A stretch of DNA of 64,000 nt from Garcia nutans (lineage: Eukaryota; Streptophyta; Magnoliopsida; Malpighiales; Euphorbiaceae), in assembly GCA_947685225.1 (NCBI GenBank), contig CANTUV010000037.1, positions 26,741,001-26,805,000 of the forward strand. Reading direction: 5' to 3'. The notes below the pieces were generated by a model. The model was given only the letters and a program-made list of their open reading frames with translations, was not told the DNA's origin and did no database searches. How positions within the stretch are numbered: the stretch's first letter is position 1; every line of letters begins with the position of its first letter. This document shows positions 55,201 through 64,000 of this stretch, one piece after another. The position numbers and the translations under genes were made by a program.

Positions 55201-56905
55201 GAAACTATTGATGCTCCAAGGATCGATCATAATGAACTTAAAGAAAAGACTCAAGCTCTACCCAAGGATTGGAAATACAAGAAAGATCATCCTAAGGAAC
55301 TCATCATTGGTGAAACATATAAGGGAGTAATTACTAGATCTAAAATTAATCATATAGATGTTAATTTTGCTTTTGTTTCTCAAATTGAGCCAAAGACCAT
55401 TGAGGAGGCTCTAAATGATGAGAGTTGGATAATTGCAATGCAAGATGAACTTAATCAATTTGAAAGAAATAATGTATGGGAACTTACTTCTAGACCTAAA
55501 GATCATCCAATCATAGGATGAAAATGGGTCTATAGAAATAAGCTTGATGAAAATGGTCACATCACTAGGAATAAAGCAAGATTGGTAGCCAAAGGCTATA
55601 ACCAAGAAGAAGGCATTGATTATGATGAAACATTTGGCCCCTTAGCTAGATTAGAACTATTAGAATATTACTTGCTTTTGCATGTCACATGAATTTTAAA
55701 TTCTTTCAAATGGATGTTAAAAGTGCATTTCTAAATGGATTTATAAATGAAGAAGTTTATGTTGAACAAACTCCGGGTTTTGAAAACTGCAATTTTTCAC
55801 CGAAGCTTTATATGGATTGAAACAAGCACCAAGGGCATGGTATGATAGACTTAGTGCATATTTACTTGAAAATGGTTTTTCAAAAGGAAAAGTGGACACA
55901 ACTCTCTTTGTTAATAAGGATAAACATAACATTTTAATTATTCAAATTTATATGGATGACATAATATTTGGAGCTACTAATAAAATCTTGTGCAAAGAAT
56001 TTGCTTGTTGTATGACTAGGGAATTTGAAATGAGCATGATGGGTGAACTCAAGTTCTTCCTTAGACTACAAATCAAGCAATGCAAAGATGGAATCTTCAT
56101 CAACCAATTCAAATATACAAAGGAACTCATCAAGAAATTTGGAATGGATGGCTGCAAGACTAGCAAGACTCCTATGAGCACATCCTTAAAATTGAGTAAA
56201 GATGAAAATGGTAAAGCGGTAGATGAAAAGAAATATCGAGATATTATCGGATCATTACTTTACTTAAACGCTTCTAGACTAGATATAATGTATAGTATAT
56301 GTCTTTGTGCTAGTTTTAAAACTTGTCCTAAAGAATCACACTTGAATGCTACTAAGAGAATTTTGAAATACTTAAACAGTACATTGCATTTAGGTCTTTG
56401 GTATCCTAGAAACACATCATTTGATATTTTAGGATTTTCGAATGCGGACTATGCCGCTATTATCTTGGATAGAAAAAGAACAATAGGAGAATGTCACTTT
56501 CTTGGCAATTGTCTAGTTTCTTGATATAGTAAGAAACAAGTATCGGTAGCCTTGTCTACGGCGGAAGCCGAATATGTTGCGGCATGTTTCTGTTGCACAC
56601 AAGTTTTATGGATAAAGAAACAATTGCTTGACTATGGTAAAGTGTTTAATAATATTTCCATTAAATGTGATAACACTAGTGCTATCAACTTGTCCAAAAA
56701 TCCTATCCAACACTCCAGGTCTAAACATATAAACATTAGACATCATTTTTTGAGAGATAATGTACAAAACCAAAATATTATTTTAGCGTTTATAGATACA
56801 CATAATCAACTTGCAGATATCTTTATAAAACCTTTAAATGAAGATAGGCTTAACTTCATTAAGCATAATTTATGTATGATTGATGGAACATCCTTGAATG
56901 AATGA
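55201..56905 (+). pseudogene. Copia reverse transcriptase and RNase H
   Basis: RT begins near 55400 (ALNDESWIIAMQDELNQF, KARLVAKGYNQEEGIDY), with a TGA at 55519 in place of a tryptophan codon, and is frameshifted between about 55650 and 55810. It resumes with LKQAPRAWYDRLSAYLLENGF and the catalytic IYMDDIIFGATN. The connection LRLQIKQCKDGIFINQFKY leads to RNase H, with a TGA at 56522, STAEAEYVAACFCCTQVLW, NTSAINLSKNPIQHSR, SKHINIRHHFLRDN and ADIFIKPLNEDR. It ends at TGA 56903-56905. The NPIQHSR-KHI-IRHHF block is typical for SIRE-like copia elements. Confidence 0.9.
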
Positions 56906-57488
56906 AATATTACCTATTAACAAAAATCTCTCAAACATCTCAAGGCATCAACTTTGATCACCTTTTAAAACTGTAACAATCCATCACTTTTGCCCCTTTC
57001 ATTTTTTTCATTTTATTGAGCTACTCATGGTCGTTCCAATGATTATAGCAGTCGCAACCTTGCCAGTCAGACTCATATGAATTGTTCCTTCGACGAGCAG
57101 TCAGGAAACACTGATGAACGATCGCAATAATTTGAATAGTTTTGACCGTTACAGACATTCTCTCCATTAGTGAGCACTCCTTTTATGTATAACAATCGCT
57201 ATAGTGGTTTTAGCGATCACACATATACAAATAAGCGACCGCATTATGTACACTCCGCTCAAATTTTTTAACCGTTGGCAGTATGACAGGTCGCGATTTT
57301 CCAATCTTCTAACAGTCATAAACTGCTACTCTCTTAATTTCTTCTATTTAAGACCATCTTACATCAGTTACATAGGTCTTTTATCACTTATAACATACAA
57401 ACTTCCCTCCATATCTCCAAATCCTCTCAAGATCATCTCCTTCTCAAACACTCTCTGTTTTCAAGTTTCTTCCACTTCTTTAGCTCTT
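56906..57488 (+). promoter_or_regulatory. U3-like spacer before the copia accessory ORF
   Basis: Between pol and the next ORF lies sequence with repeated GCGACCG, GGTCGCGA and GACCGTT words (about 57000-57300), the same vocabulary as the U3 of this element's LTR (36070-36730). A TATA-like TATTTAAG lies near 57347, about 140 bp upstream of the ATG at 57489. No direct alignment with the LTR is continuous. A promoter role is inferred. Confidence 0.4.
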
Positions 57489-58844
57489 ATGGCCCCCAAA
57501 AAGAAAAGTACTTCCAAAGGGAAAGGGAAAGGGAAGAAACCTTTAGGAATCACCATAAGTGAACCTCAAGATGTTCCTCCATCTCCTCCACAATCTAGAA
57601 GAGGTGAGAAAATTCATAAACCCCACCATCAAACCCCTAAGGAAGATGTGAGATATGCTATGCTAAAAAGGAAGAAATTTGAAGGAACCAAATGTCCATT
57701 TAGTGGCATGCTCTTGCCCTCAACATTAAGAAAGAGATTGAGAGTCTACTTGATGTTCTTGGTTGGAGGAAATTTGTTTTTCCTGATGAGGTAGGTTACT
57801 CTAGTCTTAATAGGGAATTTCTTATGTCCCTTCAGATTGAAAAGAGTGTAAATTTTGCACTAGGGTGGTATGGGGTTAGATTTAAGATTTTTGATCAATG
57901 CCTAGACTTAACCTTAAAGACTTTGGAAAAATTTGGGACTTTTCTGTTGATGGAGTCACCTCCTACAGTGGTATAGCCTCTCCAACCAAACCCTCTCTAC
58001 CTTTTGGCAAGAAATTTCTGTAAAAAAGTCCTTTGAGAAAGAGTCAAAAGCTAGGCACATCAAGTCCCTCACCCATTGGATGCTTCATAGAATTATAACC
58101 TACACTATTCACCAAAGGGCTAATGGGAATGAAAAGGTAAACAAAAGAGACCTCATCGTCTTATATGCATTCACCCACAACATCCATATGAACATACCAA
58201 AATTCTTGATTGAAACATTGTATCACCATGCTGTCACAAGAACTGGAACCTTCTTCTTGTCCTCCCAAATCACTCAAATAGCTAGGCACCTAAACTTACT
58301 TAATGATCTTAACTTAGCTACCTTGAGAAATCCTTTCAATATTGCCTTTAGTGCCATCACAATAGACTATCTAGAACATGCTGGTTGTGTTAGAAAGATT
58401 GAAAGCACATATGTGTACTTCTTTGGCAAAAGAGGAGTTGTAGATAGGCACAAGAAAAGACCAAGGTATACCATTGAGGAAGAAGGAGACTCTTTGGAAG
58501 TTGTTGTTGAACTACCTCCCAAGGCTTCCTCATCCAAACCTAGCAAAACTATCTCTCCTACAAAACTCATTTTGAGAGCCATTAAATCCCTTTCAAGGAA
58601 ACTCTCTCACTTCAAGAAGAGCGTATCCAAGAGATTTCATCACTTGAATAAAAGGATTGACCTTATATCTCACATGCATCATGATCTCTATGACATGCAA
58701 GGAAAAATGGATTTGCCTCAATGTAATCTTAAGGATTGGGATATAAGTGATCATATAGAGAGTCCCCTTGAAGAAGAAGAATCCATCAGCACTAGTTCTA
58801 CCAGGAATGTCCCTCTTGATAAGGGTAAAGCTCCTATAGTATAA
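57489..58844 (+). pseudogene. Accessory ORF downstream of copia pol, PF20167-like, two frameshifts
   Basis: It starts with a very basic N-terminus (MAPKKKSTSKGKGKGKK). After a frameshift near 57720 it reads KKEIESLLDVLGWRKFVFPD, LNREFLMSLQIEK and YGVRFKIFDQCLDL, which resembles the plant transposon protein family PF20167 (its LGW-KF and GV-F patterns). A TAG ends that frame near 57975. The third part (from about 58020, ATG at 58080) holds THWMLHRIITYTIHQRANGN, NKRDLIVLYAFTHNIHMNIP, then a basic, coiled-coil-like region (LSRKLSHFKKSVSKRFHHLN) and an acidic end. SIRE elements also carry an ORF after pol called env-like, but I see no signal peptide or membrane segment. The function is unknown. 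Confidence 0.6.
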
Positions 58845-59266
58845 GAAGAGCTAGATGTGGATGAAGATTCTGATTAGTTTATTTTTACTATTTCTGATTC
58901 TGTTTTGTTGTTTCCATTTTTTGCTCTTACTATTGTCTTTAGTGATATCCTTTGTACTGGCCTATTTTTAATGACATTATGGTTTTTATGTTCATATTCT
59001 TTTTATGCATTTTGCCTATGATAAAGGCGGAGATATATACAAATATGAGTATACTAATGTGTAAAGTGAATATACTAATGTGTATATGCCAAGTTATTAC
59101 AATAATAAAATAAGCTATAAACATGATTCATGCATATGTTTAGGGGGAGCTTTATAGAATTCCTCCAGAAATGTATTAACCCTCAATACATGAGAAGTTA
59201 AAATTTCTTTCATTAAATTTACATTTCTTTCACTTTATATCATCATTCCATTTGATTGTCAAAGTC
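58845..59266 (+). other. 3' untranslated region of the copia element
   Basis: AT-rich, no gene; leads to the polypurine tract. Confidence 0.6.
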
Positions 59267-59280
59267 AAAATGGGAGAGAT
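59267..59280 (+). other. Polypurine tract of the copia element
   Basis: AAAATGGGAGAGAT directly before TGTTAGCC of the 3' LTR. Confidence 0.8.
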
Positions 59281-59545
59281 TGTTAGCCAAATAATCTCAA
59301 TTTTGATCCTTGACAACTCAAATTGAATGACTTATTTAACATGTGTTTTAAGAACCTTGTTGCAGGATTAGATTATTTCAAATAAGTCAATACAGGGCAC
59401 ATTGCACGGTCGCACAACCCTGGAGACTACCGCCCCATTGAATTGAAGGATGAAACCATATCACAGTAGGGTCGTGGTCATAATCTCGACTACAGTAGCG
59501 ACCACACATCAATATGAGCGACCGTCCAAAAAACAAGGACGACCG
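59281..59545 (+). repeat. 3' LTR of the copia element, cut after 265 bp
   Basis: It matches 35962-36226 with about a dozen differences and stops where the Athila-like element begins; the remainder should lie past the right edge of the window. Confidence 0.92.
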
Positions 59546-60157
59546 TGTTGCGTTCGAATTAATACTGCTACAAGCGTCACTCGCAAGTATACGAGGTAGT
59601 TGTAGCAAAAGTGATCACCCCAAGGTCATCTCAGAAGGAAGGTGTAGTTCATAATAGCTTGATTGACAATTAATTTAAAAATGCAAGTTTGTGCATTGTT
59701 TGGAATGTGGTTTTAAAACAATTAAAACTAAAAGTAATGGATGTGATGGTTGTACAAGATCAAATCGATTAATGGGAAGGTGCCTAGGGTTATAGGTCCA
59801 TTCAATCAAAGCTCAATTCTCAATTATCCATTAACATACCCTTATAAATTAATTTGTTCCTTAAGGTTAATTAGTCAATTACCAATTCATTAGTTCTCAC
59901 ATTCATGAAATAGCAATAACCAATTATTTTACATTTGCAAATTAATGAAACCCTAGAACTTATATTTCTAATTCATTTATAGGGTAGTCGATTGCATAAT
60001 TCCGATATCAAATTTCACCTCTCGGTCCTTCATTAAATATCTAGAGATCAATAGGTAGCTAATCTATTAATCTAGCATACAATCCAATGCAATCAACCAA
60101 CAATAAGGTGCATCAATGGAAATATCAAATCAAAGCATTCAATCAAATATACTACAA
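59546..60157 (-). repeat. 3' LTR of the Athila-like element, shortened
   Basis: It matches 62497-63110 closely from TGTTGCGYTCGAATTAA to CAAATATACTACAA, then departs while the other copy continues. The U3 side and the polypurine tract seem to be deleted. Confidence 0.85.
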
Positions 60158-61260
60158 GTGTTCCATGCATAACCAATGTTGTCACTCCCTCACCAACTCT
60201 TACAAGTGTTTGATCATGGTGGTGTTTACACTCATAACAATCAATGAAAGATTATTACCATATGCTTGCTTATCAATCAAATCTCCACCACAAAATAACA
60301 ATCAAGCACCAATCAAAAGGTCTTTATTGGGTTATAATGGGGCTAAGGTCAAGGTATGATATTTAGGAAATGTGACCTTAATCATTAAGTTCAAGAGCAC
60401 TTTAAGAATGAAGTACCCGATCATATACATAACCCAACAATCCCAAAACACCTTCCTCTCATCTACCCCTTGACATCAAAGAGCTTCTCAAGGGAACTCA
60501 CTTATTAAATCTTATAATGATACATTTCAACCCTTTCAACAAGAATAACAATTATTCTTATTATATATATATATATATATTATTTTTCTCTTTTTCTTTT
60601 ATTTTATTTTTATTATTTTGCTTTACAATCTTAAACCTACTAAATTTAACCCCACACTTAATTCAACACAACACTCGGTCATAAACGCTCTTAAAATGCT
60701 CTTGACCTAATGAAAAGGTAAGAGTTAAACAACAAGGTTCAAGCTAATGGTGTTGTGAAAAAGAAAGAAAAGGAAAATGAAATAGGCTCAAAATTGGCTA
60801 ACTAAGGTTAAAAATAGGGTTGGTCTTTTTAAGCCAAAGTGGGTTCACCTAATTGCCTTAATCATCTTGATGCCAAATTGAAAATTTTTATGTAATCTTA
60901 AAATGCATGTCAAAGCAAGTTCTAGCAATTCATCAATCAAAGAAGTTCACCCACAACAATAATGATAAGTTGATGGCTCAATTCCTCACTAGGTTAATGG
61001 TAATGCAATGAAAAAACCGACAAAATTGACAATAAGCACCAATTATACTCAATTCTTAAATTCATGCTTCAAAAATTCAAAGGTCATCTATCAACAATTT
61101 ATAACAATTGAACTTTCTAAAACTCATTTATTCAATGAAAAAAAACATTAAAAACATTAACTAACTTAAACAAAAATAAATTAAAAGTAAAAACACAAAA
61201 TGCAATTAAAAGTTAAAACACAACACAAAATGCACCCCACACTTAAAGATTCACATTGTC
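60158..61260. other. Internal non-coding region of the Athila-like element
   Basis: No gene is supported. The CCCCACACTTAAAGATTCACATTGTCCTCAATG region near 61233-61266 is a familiar conserved stretch of Athila-type internal regions. Confidence 0.45.
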
Positions 61261-62340
61261 CTCAATGTGAGCATGCATATACTACAGAGATTTTAGATGA
61301 TACTTGATTTCCATCATTCCCACATACGATGTGTAGGGCTCCTTCCACCCATAATGCAATTGGAGCCCATGTGTGAGAGGATGAACAACATGCAACTTTG
61401 AAATGTGCCCAATGTATTGAAAAGCCTAGGTAGCATCCTTGGAAGAGCAATTGTCCAAAAAGAACATGTGAGGGTTGTCTTAACTTGATCCTCTAATGCT
61501 ATAGGGATGTGGTAAGAACCTTTTTCAGTTTGCAACATGGTTATATATGGTTTTTGCTCGTTCTCACCACCAAAAGTGGTAGATATGATAATTTGTTGCA
61601 TACTGTACTCCCCAACCAAAACATCTTTTAAAATTATTGGGGTCTTTTTAAGTTCAACCAAGTTTGGTTGAATCACTTCTTCATCCTCTTTAGCCATTTG
61701 AAGCTCCCCCTCAACAATCTCATTATTTAATAGTAAATTGCTCTCCTCAATTTCTAAATTGGAAAAATTAGGCTCTACTTCTAAGGTCATGGCCACCTCA
61801 AGCTTATCTTCACTATCTTCACTATAGGGCATGTCATAGAGTTTAGAAAGTTGCATACCTTGTTTCTCTTCATTCAGCCTGCTTGAGAATGGGATTGGTG
61901 GCATTCAAACTATCCTCCAATGTGGGTTTCTTAAGGTTATCTTGATTTAAATATTGCTCTTGAGAGTAAGGATTTCTTTGGTAAGGTTGAAAAAAATTTT
62001 GAGGTGGAATTTGCTGTTGGTTTTCCCAAGAAAAAGTTGGGTGGCTTCCCCAGCTTGAATTATAAGGTCTGGGATATGGGTCATTTCCACCCATGTGCTG
62101 GAAACTTTCATAGGCAAATTCTTCCTCTTGCCTCTCTTAGTATTATCCATAACCAAATGAACACATGTTTGTGCGATGTCCTGCAATGCCACATGCTGAA
62201 CATACTTCACGAGTAGGCATAGGTGTTCTTCCTCTTGCATTTAGCATCTTAAGTTGGTTCGTTAATTCTGCTAATTGCCATGCCATGTCAGAGTCAGGGT
62301 TATCATCATAAACCCCTACGTACCTTGAAGACTGCATATT
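61261..62340 (-). pseudogene. Gag-like remnant of the Athila-like element
   Basis: From 62337 leftwards: LAELTNQLKMLNARG, then CSACGIAGHRTNMC, a complete CX2CX4HX4C knuckle, and a TAA at 62143. The same frame resumes with NDPYPRPYNSSWGSHPTFSW, the N--W--HP-FSW motif of Athila gag. A frameshift near 61880 leads to PPIPFSSRLNEEKQG, which resembles the P-PPFP-R word between gag and protease in Athila. An acidic stretch and a region like EYSMQQIIISTTFGGENEQ follow. Protease catalytic residues are not recognisable. The gene cannot give a full protein. Confidence 0.7.
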
Positions 62341-62472
62341 TACAAAAGGTACTCAGCAATTTAATGAAAATAAATAACAAAAAATGCAAACAAAACAAAC
62401 AAACAATTAAAAGAAAACAAACAAACAATTAAATTGTAAAGAAAAATCAAACTATCACTACTTAAACAGCCC

Positions 62473-62490
62473 TCCCCGACAACGGCGCCA
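62473..62490 (-). other. Primer-binding site of the Athila-like element (tRNA-Asp type)
   Basis: The minus strand reads TGGCGCCGTTGTCGGGGA, the form used by Athila elements and complementary to the tRNA-Asp 3' end with at most a mismatch, six bases inside the LTR end. Confidence 0.85.
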
Positions 62491-62496
62491 AAAACT

Positions 62497-64000
62497 TGTT
62501 GCGCTCGAATTAAGTACTACTGCAAGCATCACACGCAAGTATATGAGTTAGTTGTAGCAAAACTGATCGCCCCAAGGTCGTCTCACAAGGAAGGTGTAGT
62601 TCATAATAGCTTGATTGACAATTAATTTAAAAAATGCAAGTTTGTGCGTTGTTTGGAATGTGGTTTTAAAATAATTAAAACTAAAAGTAATGGAAGTGAA
62701 GGTTGTACAAGATCAAATCGATTCTTGGGAAGGTGCCTAGGGTTATAGGTCCATTCAATCAAAGCTCAATTCTCAATTATCCATTAACATACCCTTGTAA
62801 ATTAATTTGTTCCTTAAGGTTAATTAGTCAATTACCAATTCATTAGTTCTCACATTCATGAAATAGCAATAACCAATTATTTTACATTTGCAAATTAATG
62901 AAACCCTAGAACTTATATTTCTAATTCATTCATAGGGTAGTCGATTGCATAATTCCGATATCAAATTTCACCTCTCGGTCCTTCATTAAATATCTAGATA
63001 TCAATAGGTAGCTAATCTATTAATCTAGCATACAATCCAATGCAATCAACCAACAATAAGGTGCATCAATGGAAATATCAAATCAAAGCATTCAATCAAA
63101 TATACTACAAACCCTAGGCATGGGTATTTAGCTCAACATCATCAATTTAAAAAACCATTCAACTCAATATAAATCAAATACAAATTGTTCATTGCAATAT
63201 CAATCTCTTAATACAACAACAACAATAGAAATGAATTAAAAGAGAGAATAGAAAAACCCCTTGTGAAGATGCCAAGAGTAGGATTACTAGTCTTCCTCCT
63301 AGCTCCACTTGATGTATTTGATGAAGAACCCAAGCCCTCTTCAATGGTTGATTCCCCTTTGCAATATGGAATGGAGCTTTCTCAAGTCACCAAACCTTTG
63401 GATGGAGCTTTCTCAAGTCACCAACCCTTCTATTGATTGTGCCTTTGGAAGATGGAATGGAGCTTTCTCAAGTCACCAATCCCTTCAATGAAGCTTCTTC
63501 AATCTTCAAGAGCTTGTTAAAATCAATTTATCCCAAATAACCTCAAAGATCTTATCAATGGAAGATGGAGAAGGTGGAGAGAATGGAAATGGAGATAAAG
63601 ATGAAGGGCTATGGGAGAGTGTCACTCTCTCCCTCTCCCAAACGTGTAGCAGAAAATTTGGCTCCAAGAAGCCAAGACTCCCTCCAATTTCCCTCTTCTT
63701 CTCCTTTTAATTCATTCAAAATAAACACCCATGCCTTCCAACTCACACCATTTCACTTTGTTCCCCACTTTTTTTTTAATATTTCTTTTGGCAAACACAA
63801 GGACTTTTTCCCCACTTTGTCCCCCAATTCGTGCAAAAGAAATCAATTATTTTATGTGTGACACGGCCAAGCCATGAGTAGCTTGGCTGTGTCTCTTGTT
63901 TTCCTTTGTGGTCATGTCAAGCTCTGCCATCTTCATTCTTTGAGGGACACAGCCAAGCTTGATTTGGCTTGGCCATGTCTTGCTTGGTTGATGCTTTTCC
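62497..64000 (-). repeat. 5' LTR of the Athila-like element (open at right edge)
   Basis: It begins (LTR end on the minus strand) at TGTTGCGCTCGAATTAAG and extends beyond the window. Near 63309-63480 a diverged TGGAATGGAGCTTTCTCAAG repeat occurs about three times; at 63860-63979 are two long-stem hairpins. Small frames in it are not genes. Confidence 0.85.
63860..63979. repeat. Two GACACGGCCAAGC hairpins
   Basis: 63860-63872 pairs with 63881-63893 over 13 bp with one G-T pair. 63946-63958 pairs with 63967-63979 with two mismatches. Confidence 0.8.

Larger units (their letters stand above)
35962..64000 (+). mobile_element. SIRE-like Ty1/copia element, continuing past the window, with two nested insertions
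   Basis: 5' LTR 35962-37306, primer-binding site 37309, gag from 37360, a Tat element nested at 38601-53170 (target duplication ATATG), the rest of gag and pol to 56905, an accessory ORF at 57489-58844, a polypurine tract at 59267-59280, and a 3' LTR from 59281 cut at 59546 by an Athila-like element. The lineage is inferred from two zinc knuckles, a long coiled-coil gag tail, pol motifs and the large ORF after pol. Right LTR end and target duplication are outside the window. Confidence 0.85.
59546..64000 (-). mobile_element. Athila-like gypsy element on the minus strand, 5' LTR incomplete in window
   Basis: Two LTR copies in the same orientation (59546-60157 and 62497 to beyond 64000) flank an internal region of about 2.3 kb with a primer-binding site at 62473-62490 on the minus strand and gag-like fragments. 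No RT or integrase is seen, so the element is internally deleted or non-autonomous. GACCG at 59541-59545 may be the target duplication; the partner is outside the window. Confidence 0.8.

Overview
This window looks like a repeat-rich, AT-rich stretch of a flowering-plant nuclear genome, probably a eudicot; I cannot name the species. No ordinary host gene is visible. Nearly everything is LTR retrotransposon, most of it nested. The plant assignment rests on chromovirus (Tekay-like), Tat and Athila-type Ty3/gypsy families, Ty1/copia elements, Mutator-type MITEs, and plant-specific retroelement accessory proteins (plant mobile domain, DUF7745-like and PF20167-like).

Layout. 1-6549: 3' part of a pol-less gag-bearing LTR element (element 1), with internal tandem arrays and a 2.5 kb 3' LTR. 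6550-7803: anonymous host DNA with two MITEs. 7804-12689: a rearranged Tekay-like element (element C) bounded by inverted copies of its own U3. 12690-16010: fragments of a minus-strand copia element and of a minus-strand gypsy element. 16010-28341: minus-strand Tekay-like element A, split by solo LTRs S1 (17598-20256), S2 (20709-23398) and S3 (25097-28173). 29167-35961: minus-strand Tekay-like element B, split by solo LTR S4 (29438-31943). The 5' LTR of B is interrupted at 35962 by a SIRE-like copia element that runs past the right edge. That copia element holds a nearly complete 14.57 kb Tat element (38601-53170, target duplication ATATG). Its 3' LTR is cut at 59546 by a minus-strand Athila-like element.

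The best preserved coding content is in the Tat element. On the + strand, gag, protease, reverse transcriptase, two RNase H domains and integrase are present but carry two in-frame TAG stops and one frameshift. On the opposite strand, between pol and the 3' LTR, lie two spliced genes that can be read without a single break: a five-exon plant-mobile-domain gene (574 aa) and a two-exon DUF7745-like gene (384 aa). Each has a TATA box about 82 bp upstream of its ATG. The host copia element has its own accessory ORF after pol, in sense orientation and broken.

A second theme is structural. Several unrelated LTR families here carry series of short hairpins in which the loop or spacing is kept while both stem arms change together (2895-3365, 5611-5775, 25876-25970, 39302-39612 and its 3' LTR copy, plus longer-stem versions at 11503-11854, 18478-18630 and 63860-63979). 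The Tat element also has complementary sequences just inside its primer-binding site and just before its polypurine tract. All positions and similarities were read by eye; family assignments are from motif recognition and not from a database search.
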